Shown here in pieces: positions 11,301 to 23,233 of a stretch of 64,000 nucleotides of DNA (within the stretch, counting starts at the first letter, position 1; every line of letters begins with the position of its first letter). The notes below the pieces were generated by a model. The model worked only from the letters and a program-made list of their open reading frames with translations, searched no databases and had not been told where the DNA came from. This DNA is from Bidens hawaiensis (taxonomy: Eukaryota; Streptophyta; Magnoliopsida; Asterales; Asteraceae), in assembly GCA_021521415.1 (NCBI GenBank), contig JAIQDT010002851.1:62001-126000 (forward strand), given 5' to 3'. The position numbers and the translations under genes were made by a program.

Positions 11301-13500
11301 ATAAATGTAATATAAAATTTTAATAGGGACGGAAAATAAAATGTAGGACATTGTTTGTATTCATTATCAGGACAATTTAGTGCATCACTTCACCATCATC
11401 TATCGATAAAACTGTTTGGCATTCGGCCATAAGCAATTCATGGATCGCGATCAAATTGACAACATAAATTCACGATATAGTCATATAAACTCGGGAATTT
11501 GGCACGTCAGACTTCTCAAATTGATTCTCTCCTCTCAATCAACTTTCGATCTTCAACCTCTCACCTTGGTGGCTACTATCCTCAAATCCAAGGTTAGGTA
11601 TCTTTCGAACTTTTAATTTGATTAATTTAGTCAACATGTAAATCATAAAATCAGAATTATATAATTTTGACTATTTTAGTAAGACTACTTTAAAATTTTA
11701 ATATATCACACCACATAGTTAAAAGTTACGATTTGGGTTTCACTACATGAACTATAACTGCAATTAACTCTTTTAAAATCTGAAGTGACTTGTATAGGGT
11801 GCACATTAGCACATGACAAAACCCATTAAATCCCGATAAGTATATAATCATCTCCAATTCTCTCTCTCTGTCTCTATTAAGATTTTGAGACTTAAAAACA
11901 AATATACCATCATTAGACAAGTTTCAACCCCTAATGGTACTTACCATAAGTTAGTTTGTATTACTTTATAATAATAATAATAATAACAACAATAAGTCAT
12001 TTTGCTTTAAAGACATGAATATATACTTGAAAGACCACTACCATATCATTTAGTAGTTCACTTTGAGTTCATCATCAAGCAAGTTACTTCATTACTCCAG
12101 AAATATGTTATAAGCATGTGCATCAATACTTTCAAATATTTAATCCTGCGTTGGATACAATAATGCCTTTATAACATTTTACGGACCATCTTCAAGATGT
12201 CAAAATTTGTTGTCATAGACTCATAGGTGGTAACACTATTACTTTTTAAAAAAATGTAAATCTTATATTAGTATTGTTGTCTTTGAAATATTCTCTACTT
12301 GTTATATAAACCTTATCCAATATAATGATATAAATCATAAATATCTACAGCCTATATATAAATTATTTGGTTTGAAGAATTTTATTACAATATAAAGCCC
12401 GCCCGCCAGGCGTCATGTAAATATCTATCTTTCCACTAAACACTTTTTTGACCGTTAATTGGCTATAACAATCGAATAAATATAATTTAAATATTTCTTG
12501 TAATATAAGTCTTCGTATACAGTCATCTTTTCTAATAAAAAATCCGTTAGAAAATGATCACAAGAATAACAAAACGGCAAGTGGTAAATGAACGTAAAAA
12601 AACAAAAACATTATTAATCGTGGTAGGTTCCTAATTATGCATAAAACAACAATCATAAGATAATATATTGGCATGTGATTAATTAGATTAACGACACTTG
12701 CAACCAGAAACGGCTAAGAAAATGCCTTTTGTGGTATTTAATAATTGTATTATAATAAAACTTTCTATGCATACATATATGTGTGTATGCATAGGTCAGC
12801 ACTCGTAAAATAATAACTTTTGGGTGCAACACTGCAACATGTACAAAATATGTAAATGCGACACGCGTGTTAGGAGAAGTTATATTCGTGCCCAATTATA
12901 CGTTTAGACATGCCATTTTAATCGTAAGATTCAATCATGACCTTCAAGATTGTAATTGAGTGTCATTCAATATGCGAAGTCTCAGATGTTGATTCACATG
13001 TGATATCCTTACCAAACGCCGTTTTGTAAAGAATATCATTGACAGGTCTTACCTTCACTCATGTATTATCAACAAATGTTTCTCTGGCTGAAAGTTTTAT
13101 GAATTGTAAAGCAAGCACGTACATAACATGGAAAAATTATTTATATACGAGTTTTATTTATACACTGTTTAAATTATGATAAAGTTTTATATCTTATATG
13201 TATAGTTATACTATTATATATATTAGTAATATATCAACTGTGAAATGTCATATTCAGTTTCTGTCGTGTAGAAAATATACTACACATTTTGCCTACACCA
13301 CCCACCATTAATAATATTTTCATTACTCAACTTTCCAAGAAACTTTCCAACTGTTGTCATTTTAAGCAGCGTGACAAATTATAATGGATTAGTATTGCTT
13401 CTTAATTGCAATTAAATATTCACTAGTGTTATGTTTGTGATTTATTTGTTATAAAAGAAATGCATACAGTGTTGACTTGGATTTTAGCTAGTAAATCACA
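8392..13500. other. Long intergenic region upstream of the first NIP gene
   Basis: No credible gene is visible in five kilobases of AT-rich sequence. Two things stand out. Near 9541-9700 two similar stretches start ATGAAG and contain TTTAAATATCA-like words about 107 bp apart, a decayed tandem repeat. At 12480-12740 lies a segment related to two others in the window (listed separately). Short open frames here are scattered and have no coding signature. Confidence 0.5.
12480..12740. repeat. Dispersed paralogous segment, copy A
   Basis: Shares a series of collinear words with 17670-17940 and 28190-28510: TCTTTTCTAATAAAA, a run ending GTAGGTTCC or similar, TATGCATAAAA, TTGGCAT, and ACACTTGC-AACCAGAAAC in copies A and C. 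It lies about 1.8 kb upstream of the first NIP start codon. It is non-coding in all frames. Confidence 0.55.
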
Positions 13501-13508
13501 CTTATATA

Positions 13509-13800
13509 TAGGGATGAGCATGGTATCGGACCGGTACCGACCGGTCCCGATCCCGAAATCTCGATCCTGAAAATCCCTAATTCTTGGTACCGGTACCGGT
13601 ACCGAAATATTCGGTTCGGTACCGGTACGGTACCGGTACCGGGATTATACCGGTACCGGAGATAAAAAATCGGGAAATACTGGTACCGTACCGTAACGTA
13701 TCGGTACTGGTACCGTACCGATCCCAAAACTTAAAACTTTGGTACCGATTCGATACCGACAGTACCAAATCCGTACCGGTCCCGATTTTGCTCATCCCTA
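13509..13800. mobile_element. hAT-type MITE (292 bp) full of GGTACC-type repeats, 8-bp TSD
   Basis: The ends TAGGGATGAGCA and its exact complement TGCTCATCCCTA bound 292 bp. CTTATATA is repeated at 13501-13508 and 13801-13808. The interior is an array of degenerate GGTACCGG and related hexanucleotides. Because these are self-complementary, both strands give long spurious frames. The ends match those of the 665-bp MITE at 7719-8383 except for one or two bases, so the two belong to one family with different filling. Confidence 0.92.
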
Positions 13801-14393
13801 CTTATATATACTCAAAAAGTAATCATTAAAAATGGAATTGAAAGCGTAGTTTGTTTTGTTTGTGTTTTTTTTAGGGAAGCTACATTTTTTTCCATTTAAA
13901 AGCGTTTGAAATTACCCATACTGAGTGGACTTTTATGAAACGAAATTATCCATTTAAAAGCCGTTTATACTTTATTTGACAATTTTAGTATGACTCATCC
14001 AGGAACATCATCATGAGCAGTAAAAGAACCTTATTGAGTCCTTGAACCTAAAAGATCTAAAGTCTTAACCATCACATTCATGTCGTTGGATCAGAAACCA
14101 GTTGCCACAGAGAAATTACCGAGAAACTAAAATCGTGGTTGATATAAGTTAATTCGCTACCTAAAGCCTCTTGTAACTAATTCTTGATGTCATTCTACAT
14201 GAGTGACAATAAACCACAAAGAATTTCGCTCAAAGTATTGCAAATCCATTACACGTTCTTGATGTCATTCTACATGAGTGACAATAAACCACAATGGATT
14301 TCAAGATTAAAGTGATACCATTACACGTCCATAATATTTTATATACATAGAATTTAAATAAGAGTTGTTCGTTAAGGCAAGGATAATGCAAAT

Positions 14394-14403
14394 TGTATAT
14401 AAG
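14394..14403 (+). promoter_or_regulatory. TATA box of the first NIP gene
   Basis: TGTATATAAG stands about 115 bp before the start codon. The paralogous gene has the identical decamer at 57866-57875, followed by a similar leader (CTTGAGCACTTA in one, CTCAAGCACTTA in the other). Conservation in both copies supports it as the core promoter. Confidence 0.7.
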
Positions 14404-14516
14404 TATACAAACCTCAAGCACTTAGATAAGATATTATAGATACTCTTCACTTTCTAACTATAATCTTCGAGTTTCTCGATCTTGTTTTATATCTACATAC
14501 CGTTGTAATTGTAACC

Positions 14517-16302
14517 ATGTCGGCAATACATCCAAATCGTGACATACACGAATTAGTCGCGACAGAAGCACCGAAAAACCATCAGCTCAATGTCTCTATA
14601 TCATCCCTCCTTGACTACCCTCCTGGTTTTTCACGAAAGGTAAGGTGTCATCACTAGTACAGAAAATGTCCATTTTAAAACGGTTAAATAACGTATAATA
14701 GACGTTTTTGTAGTAGACGTCTACAAATGATTTAATCCTATTGTTTTGTCAGTAGGTGGTGGCGGAAGTGGTGGCTACATTCTTGTTGGTGTTTGTGACA
14801 TGTGGAGCCGCGTCACTTACCACAAGTAGTGATGAACGCAAGGTGTCCCAGCTTGGGGCCTCAGTAGCGGGTGGGCTCATTGTAACTGTTATGATCTATG
14901 CTGTTGGACATATTTCGGGTGCGCACATGAACCCTGCCGTCACACTAGCTTTCGCTACTGGTGGACATTTCCCTTGGGTTCAGGTACCCGATTAACTAGA
15001 CAACACTTTCATTAACACGTTATGTTGGTACCATACATCTCAACATGTTCGAACCGTAAATCAAATCATATTTGGTTAACGTGACATATGGGATCTTAAG
15101 TCCTCTAAGACCATGCCATGTCATGTGAATCATATTTATTTTTAGAAGTTCTTGTAATTCGATTCATTCTACTACCCTTACGTACAAGCAAACTCCACAA
15201 GTTCGTTTGGGTGGCAACGGAGTCCACTATAGATTGGTGAAAAAACTATAAGTGACGGGTTAAGTTTGTTAGAGAAAATATACATAAATCCGCTTGCCAC
15301 ACGAGCTAACTCTAAATGAAAGTATCATAACTTGCCTGAGTTGCTTGAAGGAATGAATAATTACCTAAAAGTACAAGAACTTAAAAAAAATTAAAAGGCA
15401 TGTTAATAGTATATTCTAAAACTAACTATAAGTCTAAAAAAGTTTCCACAAGAAGTTGTATGAAAATATGTGGACCACCTGAGGACCTACTAGGAGTTGG
15501 CACTCTCCATTAATAATATTTTTTATTAAGGCGGTCAGAAGTTTTAGCTTAAGTTCACTCTTAACTCTACAGTTTTCGACCAGCTATAGATTAGACTTTT
15601 TCAGCGTGTCATATAAGTAATCAAACTAGCTCGATTTATGCAGGTTCCTATATACGCAGCAGTACAACTAATAGGGTCCATATCAGCTTCGTTTGCCTTA
15701 CGTGCCTTGTTACAAGAAGTAAAACATTTGGGCACGACAACACCTTCCGGGACAGACCTACAAGCATTGATCATGGAGATCATCGTCACGTTTTCTATGA
15801 TGTTCGTCACTTCAGCTGTCGCCACGGATTCTAAAGCAGTAAGAAGAGTGGGTTCATTTAGAAAATATTAAAACTATCAAATAAATAACATTAGATATTT
15901 ATAAAAATAATGTTTGTAGGTAGGTGAGCTAGCAGGCTTAGCAGTTGGATCAGCAGTATGCATTACTTCCATCTTAGCAGGGTACAACTTTAAAACTATA
16001 ACTTTGTAAGCTACTTATATGTTAACAAATAATTTACAAAGCATGCATATTTAATTTGTAGGCCAGTATCAGGAGGATTGATGAATCCAGCACGCACTAT
16101 TGGACCTGCAATAGCTAGCAACAACTATAAGGCCATTTGGGTGTACATTATTGGTCCCGTATTGGGGACCATATCAGCGGTGATGTGCTACAGTTTTATT
16201 CGATATATAGATACACCAGTTGATCTGTCGGTATCGTCTTCCAAGCTTCGAAGAATGAGGAATAATGATGAAGATCTTGAAGCGAGCGGTTCTCTTAATT
16301 AG
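14517..16302 (+). CDS. NOD26-like aquaporin, NIP-III (Lsi1-like) type, 282 aa, five exons
   Basis: Predicted channel for silicic acid and similar small neutral solutes in the plasma membrane. Exons are 14517-14639, 14756-14983, 15644-15838, 15920-15981 and 16062-16302. All introns are GT-AG and the total is 849 nt, in frame. NPA boxes are at residues 100-102 and 211-213, with exactly 108 residues between them. The aromatic/arginine filter aligns as Gly80, Ser199, Gly208, Arg214, the NIP-III set known from rice Lsi1. Thr56 sits at the place of the extra filter threonine described for Lsi1. Signature stretches include [20 protein letters not shown] and [18 protein letters not shown]- and C-termini are short and hydrophilic. 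The length is normal for NIPs. A paralogue lies at 58018-59848. The start is the first ATG after the TATA box. Substrate is inferred, not shown. Confidence 0.95.
15475..15512 (+). other. Conserved 38-bp block in intron 2 of the first NIP gene
   Basis: This block starts CCACCTGAGG and ends CTCTCCATTA. It matches 58780-58817 in intron 2 of the second NIP gene at 37 of 38 positions, while most of the surrounding intron does not align. It lies 131 bp before exon 3 here and 196 bp before it in the other gene. Role unknown. Confidence 0.75.
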
Positions 16303-16599
16303 GTGTAATGATATTATCTAGTAAAATGTGATAAGATATTAAAGAACTTCAAACAAGCATGTGTATGTTTCAATATAAATAGTTGGATGATCAAACATGT
16401 CGAGTCTCTAGCTGGATATAATAAATCATAGTTAATTAAGCAAAACATAAATGTTTACCAAATGTCATGTGAAGTAATAGAATATTGATTACCAAAATAG
16501 TGTCAAATATAATGATGACAAACTTTGCGTTGATCCTTCGTACGACTTTAACATAATGTCCACAGCCGAGATATTCTTGAAATCTACTCGCGGGAGAAA
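16303..16599 (+). other. 3' UTR and downstream flank of the first NIP gene
   Basis: The first 100 bp (GTAATGATAT, CTAGTAAAATGT, TTAAAGAAC) align with the sequence after the stop of the second NIP gene, which suggests a shared 3' UTR. No further feature is seen before the MITE. Confidence 0.55.
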
Positions 16600-16920
16600 C
16601 ACTACTAGAAAACAAGTCATTTTCTCACAAAAAATTCCTATAAATTTCCTACGACAAGTACTTCCAACAGATTTCCAACAAAAATAATAAGATCTAACTT
16701 TACTACAATATTATCTATAGTTTTTGTAGGAAAGTTGTAGGAAGTTTAGAACCACATGTTTTTGTAGAAATTTTGTAAGAAAAGTTGTTAGAAAGCGGTT
16801 GAAACGATTTTCAAGTATGTGCTTTTCCAACGTAACTTTTTTGTTGGAAAACTGTTAGAAACTGGATTTTCTAACAAATTTCCTACTAATTCAGTTGTAG
16901 AAAAACATTTTCTAGTAGTG
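16600..16920. mobile_element. CACTA-type MITE (321 bp), TSD AAA
   Basis: The ends CACTACTAGAAAA and TTTTCTAGTAGTG are exact inverted repeats. AAA flanks both sides (16597-16599 and 16921-16923). The CACTA terminus and 3-bp TSD are the superfamily signature. The inside is non-coding and carries imperfect inverted copies of words such as TTTCCTACAA, so the transcript could fold. It sits about 300 bp after the first NIP stop codon. Confidence 0.88.
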
Positions 16921-17220
16921 AAAAGATCTAATTCTAAAGAATCCACTTACTAACGCTCTATATTAGCTTCAATTAAGAGAAATATGTAGAAATATCATAA
17001 TGCATAATGCAAGTTGCCACAAATTTAATTAAGGTATTAACATACGACTAAATCAATATATGTGTATAAATAAACCTATAGAATTGTATGATCATAACGC
17101 TTTTGTTATATCAAGCACGTTCACGAAAGTATCTAGTTTACACACAGAACTATTTTTGGTTCGATAATACTAACTGAATAAATATGAATATCATATATGA
17201 TATATCTGTGTAGTTATTTT

Positions 17221-17640
17221 ACTAATATCGTGAAAATAATGTATATTAGTTATTTTACTAATCTGTGTAGTTACGCCCTGCTTGCGATGCGCGCATATAA
17301 TATATATATGTGTGAACCCTCGGATGGGCAAAAGTGAAATTGCACTAATTTTGACACTATTTTACTAATCTCGTGAAAATAACTTTAAAAGTGACGGAAG
17401 GTTAATCAAGCATCATGGGTTCATGCACCAATCAGCCGGTGTCCCGATGATTGAGTGTTATGTGCCTTATGTCCAAGGCTTGATGCAAAAGTAGCAAAAC
17501 TACTATCTAACCGGGGGTCTCACTTTAAGCAGTCTCTATATTCCTTTGAGGTAGATGTAAGGTTGTCTACATCTTATCCTCCTTAGACCTTGTCATATCT
17601 TTGCTATTGATGGAATATACTGGTTACGATGATGATTATG
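17221..17640 (+). mobile_element. SINE-like retroposon (Au-like 3' half) with about 21-bp TSD
   Basis: The sequence ATATATCTGTGTAGTTATTTT occurs at 17200-17220 and again at 17641-17661, a long direct repeat typical of target-primed insertion. The body from about 17513 to 17640 (GGTCTCAC, GTTGTCTACATCTTA, CTTTGCTATTGATGG, ATGATTATGAT end) aligns with the inserted piece in intron 1 of the second NIP gene. It also recalls the conserved region of plant Au SINEs. The first 200 bp (17221 to about 17440) may include older flanking repeats. No coding potential. Confidence 0.65.
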
Positions 17641-17661
17641 ATATATCTGTGTAGTTATTTT

Positions 17662-18497
17662 GAATACTTTTAACAAAACGTGTCAGTAAACCTTGTCATC
17701 TTTTCTAATAAAAGAAGCGTGAGAAAACAATCTTGTTATCTTTTGTAATTAAGTGAGAGAAAAATTGACAACAATGAAAAAGAATAAATTACAAATATAG
17801 TAATAACTGTAGTGGTTTCTAATCATGCATAAAATCAAGAGGACGACAATTTTTGGCATCAAAATTGTCATTAGATTAAAGATTAGCTTGACAAGCAAAA
17901 AAAAAAAAGGAAAAACTACTTTTCATTACATCTTTGATAAATAAAAATATATTTTGTTATCATTTATTGTACTATATATATAATGATTTAACATTAAGCC
18001 AAAGCCGTCTCCGAGAATTTGAGTACCTGGGCCGAGACATATAAAAAGGCCCGTAGGCCTTCACGAAAATTTTTTATTCGCTAATGTACATGGATAAAAC
18101 TTTTATCAACTGATTTATTATAATCAGAAACCATTCTGAGCATATAATTATTTCACTAATCATTGCAATAAACCTTATTTTTAACACCAAAAAACATATA
18201 TATGTAATATGTATAAAAAAGTTTGTGCCTCTGAACCTTATGTGCTCCGGCCGATGGTGTGGCTCGCACACCCTCCGAGCCTCCCCTGCATTAAGCTATC
18301 AGTTATACGTTCACTTTCAGTTATACTTTTTATTTAAATTATAAGTATTTTTAGCTTCAATATCTTTAATATAGTGTAAACTTTTAAAAACAGCTATAAA
18401 TTTTCTTTTTAAATAACAATTTTATTAAAACTAGTAAGATGCTAGGAAAAGGACAATCAGCCAAAACATTACATGACTAAGAAAAAAAATCGACAAA
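17662..18497. other. Intergenic DNA with paralogous segment, copy B
   Basis: 17670-17940 belongs to the three-copy segment family described separately. 17941-18497 is AT-rich. It holds a GC-richer patch at 18000-18060 and 18225-18290 (GGCCCGTAGGCC, CTCGCACACCCTCCGAGC) that looks like decayed repeat. No gene is seen. Confidence 0.5.
17670..17940. repeat. Dispersed paralogous segment, copy B
   Basis: Collinear with 12480-12740 and 28190-28510 through TCATCTTTTCTAATAAAA, TAGTGGTTTCTAATCATGC, ATGCATAAAATCA, TTTTTGGCATCAAA and AAAACTACTTTT. Similarity is clear but broken by small indels. It starts only about 10 bp after the SINE's right TSD. Confidence 0.55.
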
Positions 18498-18750
18498 CAC
18501 TACAAGAAAACTGGGCAATAAACAATTGCAAAACTCCGATCGCTTAACCACCGATTGCAAAAATTCTAACCGCTTAGCCACTGGTTGCAATAAACTTCGA
18601 CCACTTAGCCACAGAAAATAAACGGTTGCAAAAAATGTGGCCACTTAGCTAATGTACGTCAAGTAACTACGATTTTCGGTAGCAATTTGCTAAATCGGTC
18701 GCTAAAGGGATAGCAAATTTTAGTGACTGTTAGTCAATTTTCCAGTAGTG
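18498..18750. mobile_element. CACTA-type MITE (253 bp), TSD AAA
   Basis: The left end is CACTACAAGAAAACTGG and the right end CCAGTAGTG, with the inner part also complementary but imperfect. AAA lies at 18495-18497 and 18751-18753. Several internal near-repeats of the type CCGCTTAGCCAC, TTGCAAAAA appear at about 50-bp spacing. Non-coding. Confidence 0.8.
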
Positions 18751-18782
18751 AAAGATCAATCATGATATAACTTTTTAAAATA

Positions 18783-19588
18783 GGGTCAGGCTAAATGTAC
18801 CCCCCTCCCTTGCTATCCATACACCCCCCCCCCCTCTGAACTTTCACTTCCTTTTTACATTTGTAATTGGCATATTAGTCCCTCTTATTTTATTATATAA
18901 TTCTATCAAAATATTAAATAAAAAACTATTAAGTTTTTATTTTTGTTTTACAGCTTTTTTATATATTTTTGTTATTGATTTTATTATTTTATTTCTTTAA
19001 GATCTTATTAAAAGTTTGTTTATTTTTCCACATGTATTAAAAAGTTTTCTATGTTTTCTCTAGCTAGTTTTTTTTAAATGTATTCAAAACAATTTGATTT
19101 TTTTTTGTTAGGTTTGAATACATGAGATTAATGTTATTTAGAAAAGAGTTAAATTTGTTTATCAAAGTGTATGTTATTTAAACTTTTTATTTATAAAAAA
19201 TAATATGATTTTTTATAAAAGAATGTAAACTATCTCTTGATTTAAAAAAAAAACGCTCTCCAAAAAGATTAAAACAAATATAGAAAAAAAAACATTTTTT
19301 TAAAACAAGAAAACAACGTTTTTTTAGATAAGAAAAAAGTGCTCTTCTAAGTATGAAAAATTATGTTTTTATTAAAGGTTTAAAAATATACATATAAAAA
19401 TAAATAGAAAAATAAATTGTTAAATAAAAATAGAAAAAAAATGCTTTTATAAAAATAATAATGATAATAAAAGATAACAAAATGACAAGTGAAACAACAA
19501 ACATGTCTAAATCGTATTAATGTAAAACTTGAGGGAGAGGGTATGTTCAGTAAAAATGGATGAGCGGGTGATACGTTTAGCAGCACCC
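18783..19588. mobile_element. TIR element (806 bp) with GGGT termini and 8-bp TSD
   Basis: The left end GGGTCAGGCTAAATGTA matches the complement of the right end, GGGTGCTGCTAAACGTA. A looser inverted match continues through the pyrimidine-rich CCCTCCC zone to a TTTTACATT word. TTAAAATA occurs at 18775-18782 and 19589-19596. The inside is extremely AT-rich and has no transposase. An 8-bp TSD favours a hAT-like element, but a Mutator-like origin cannot be excluded. Confidence 0.75.
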
Positions 19589-19596
19589 TTAAAATA

Positions 19597-20928
19597 CAAT
19601 AATAATGATATTCTAATTGTTGTTATTATTATTATTATTATTACTGCATACAAATGGTGATTATGTTAATGATAGCCACAAATTAAAAGGTAACTACTTT
19701 TACTACATTTATAAAAGGAATTAGAACAATATCAAAATAGCTTCTGATCAGTTTTATTGAGGTTGCCTTTTTAATCATACAACACCTTATCTGATTATAA
19801 CAGAAAAATTAGGTATTTAGGTTTAACTAGAACTCGGACTTTTAACAACTATTGTTGGTGATATATATATATATGATGTATATCAAACATAAACGAAAAG
19901 ACTACCGGAGAAGACGAGGAGGTGATGGTTGAAACTAGATAGAAAACCCACAAATCGTTTCTCATTTCCACTCACAACCACTTCAAAAAATATTAAAAAC
20001 ATTATATGGTGTGAACAATGTAAACTTTCCCACATAATATTTTTTTCTCATCTCTATTCGCAGTCAGTTATAAACATATTATATAATTTACAAAACTCGT
20101 TCACATATTCAGAAGGAACATACTAGTCTGAGAATACTTTAACTATGGTTTTCCATTAAGCTATATACTTACTTTATGTCTTAATACTAATAATTAAAGC
20201 AAAGAATAAAGAAGACAGCTTTCAAACAAATCATGCTTCCATTATGATTTGGAAAAAACCACCTTTAGTTTTTGCTTTATGTTTCCCATATGTGACCCTT
20301 TCTGTTCCATTTAGGAGCAGTAGAATATGTGCTAGATTGAACTGATCTAGGGCTGACATCAGCACCATGAGAAACTCCCATTGTCACCTAGGTCACTAAT
20401 TTTCTTCTTGTAATTGATTCCTCAACATGCTCTTTGTAATCGAAGTCTTCGATTACCCAAGCAGAATGCTTCATCCTCAACTATGGCAATGCTCTTCAGG
20501 GTTTATCCACTCCATAGTTTTGAAAGCCATTCCTTACATGTTGGTTGCCCTTCTTTTAGAATTTCTTTACCATGTTTAGAGCAACTGAAGATGACCAATA
20601 GCCTCAGGGTACCTACGTATTTGATAGAAACTGTCTAACAAGGCCCATTGTGTTTCGGCTGGATAGTTGCGTAAATTTGGTTGGTGTCAATTAAGTTCGT
20701 CACGGTACGTACATTATAACAAATTAAATAAATAAGTTTGTAAACTCTCTAAACACTATTCGCACACATACAACTTAAACCGCACGAATTCAGTCAATAT
20801 CATTTAGGTTCTATACGGTTCGAAACTAAACCAAAAGAATAAATTACTAGTAAATGCCTAGAATATATTGACACACAAATAGCATATAAAAAGTTAAAAA
20901 AATAACATACTTAAAACCATGTTTATCT
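19597..20928. other. Intergenic DNA, no gene seen
   Basis: Mostly AT-rich. The patch 20240-20640 has a higher GC content, and on the minus strand it gives broken frames that might be an old retroelement piece, but I recognise no domain in it. A short ATT microsatellite is at about 19622-19643. Confidence 0.45.
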
Positions 20929-21455
20929 AGTTGATAAAACCTGAGCCGTGCAGCAGAAGTCGACACGAATTCGTTTGATATCAATTTGTTTTGTTATGGT
21001 AGCGGAATTAAACTCAGAAAATAAATTCGTCAAACTAACATAAAAAAAAACATTTTTAAATAAAATTAAAGACAATAAAATATTTGTAAAAATTTAATCA
21101 CGCCACCAACATCTTGTTTTAAATTTATATATTTAATGTTCTTGAGACATAGGCAGATAATTTTTCATCTTTCTTCTTTGTTTTATGTATTCAGTTGATA
21201 AAACCTGAGCCGTGCGGCAGAAGTCGACACGAATTCGTTTGATATCAATTTGTTTTGTTATGGTAGCGGAATTAAACTCGGAAAATAAATTCGTCAAATT
21301 AACATAAAAAAAACATTTTTAAATAAAATTAAAGACAATAAAATATTTGTAAAAATTTAATCACGCCACCAACATCTTGTTTTAAATTTATATATTTAAT
21401 GTTCTTGAGACATAGGCATATAATTTTTCATCTTTCTTCTTTGTTTTATGTATTC
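20929..21455 (+). repeat. 264-bp tandem duplication, two copies
   Basis: Copy 1 is 20929-21192 and copy 2 is 21193-21455, directly adjoining. They differ at only about five positions, one of them a one-base change in an A run. Both start AGTTGATAAAACCTGAGCCG and end TTTTATGTATTC. Non-coding. The high identity indicates a recent event. Confidence 0.93.
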
Positions 21456-23233
21456 GGATACTCGTTAGCAAATATTATGATACCCCTTATTTAAAAAAAA
21501 TGGATTCTCCTGAATATTTTTTCTAAAAGCGTCACTACAAGAAGAGCCATTGATCACTTTAGATACGAGTTCATTAGTGGTGATTTTTTAAAATCATCTT
21601 GTTCACATTATCCTTATGAATACATTTTCATACGTGAATTAAAACTGATTAGAATGGTAAACCAAACAGTTGCAAACATGTGAATTTAGTTCGCTCAATT
21701 AATAGTATTCTTTACATGTGAATCAACGTTAAGCGAATACATACAGTATAAACATGGAGACAAAGCTAGAGTCGTCAATTAGCTTTAACTAATCCATGGG
21801 TCTTTGGTTTAGTGGTGCCAAGATGTTGGATTAAGCTTTGTATTTCTAACTAGCTAGTGATCCTCGAGTTCAGTGATGGACAAAAAAAGTGTAATTTATA
21901 AATAGAATTAGAAATTGTATGATCGGCTGATATTTGAAAAAAAAGTGTTAATTAACTCTAACGAATTGACTCAAATTTTGACGGCATTGGTGATGTTTGT
22001 TATCGGAACAAAAGTCAAAAACTAAAATCGTTAATTAAATTAACATATTTAAAAGAAAACGATCGGAAAGATAAAAATTTGGTTGTTGGCAAGTTGACAG
22101 GAACTCATTTGATATCAATCAGTTACGTTCGTTACTTTAACATATTTAAAAGAAGAAGAGAAGACATAAAATTAAAAAGAACACAAAAATAAAAACCAAA
22201 AACTAAACATATAGAGCCATAAATAAAACTAAATAAATTCAAAAATATCTTTGTGGTACCAAAATTATAATTTTTATATTTTATTTATAATTGTGTTAGT
22301 TTAATATTTTTTTTCAACATTTTTTACATTTAACGTATATTTTTCATCTAATTTTACTTTTTAACTTCTATACTGTTAATCTTTTACAAGTTTGTTAAAT
22401 CATTGTTTATTTTTAACTCCAACAATATTTTTCCAGTTTCTAAACTGTGTGGTCCCAATACTTTTCATCTTTTACAAATTTTATGTTTAGTGTTTCGGCC
22501 TAAATCTTGTGAGTTAACACGCTGCAATGGCCGTGTATAGTTCAACGTTTTTAACTACGTCTACTTTTCCCGTCTAACGGCTCATCACACGCACAAATCT
22601 TCGTTGAGTTTATTGGAAACAATTGATGTAATTCTGATAATGGTGGTGTATAAAATCGTTCTTCTTGTTTAAGCTCTTACCAAAACTTAACATATTTTGC
22701 TCGACGTTTAAAAATAAAAAAATTATCATCCCACACAACAAACCAAAATATAACTTAACATGTTTATTATTGATAGATGGCGTTTAAACAACGTAAAAGA
22801 CATAGTAGATAGACAATTGGCATTTTACACATTTTACTGTGATGACACCCTTATAAAAAACTAGTCTTATTTAATTTTTTGATAACACTAGACTAAAGAT
22901 CCTTGATAAAATCAATCCCTACTTAGTCATTCGATTTCATGTTGCAATACACACATTGGCTCGGAACTAAGTTAGGGTTTTTAAGGGGAAAAAATAACCT
23001 AGAAACATAGGCCATCAAACATCAATCCTTTTTTTTTTTGGAAAGGCCATCAAACATCAATCTGAAGTAGGTTAAAGCTTTAATTCCCATAAAATAACAT
23101 CTTTATCGTCCCCAAGTTAACTACGGCCAAACAAAAGCTATCCCCATCGATAAGGGGAAACACACCTCAAATCATATACTACCAAGAAGGTCAAATATCA
23201 AGCTCCACTAAATAGATTGCTTTGCAAATAATA
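21456..23233. other. Intergenic DNA, no gene seen
   Basis: AT-rich with poly-A and poly-T runs. A short stretch after 21532 begins with TCACTACAAGAAG like a CACTA MITE end, but I find no convincing partner end. Partial words of the 264-bp duplicated unit (GATATCAAT, TTAACATATTTAAAAG) recur near 22040-22160. Confidence 0.45.

Noticed and set aside
13488..13829. Three overlapping open frames on both strands, rich in Gly, Thr, Val, Pro, Arg and Tyr
   Set aside because: They arise from the self-complementary GGTACC-type hexamer array of a MITE; composition is purely repetitive and no frame has a gene context.
20240..20640. Possible retroelement gag piece on the minus strand
   Set aside because: The composition is less AT-rich than the surroundings, but the frames are broken and no motif can be named.
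21532..21590. Possible CACTA MITE starting TCACTACAAGAAG
   Set aside because: No matching inverted end or triplet duplication could be found within a kilobase.
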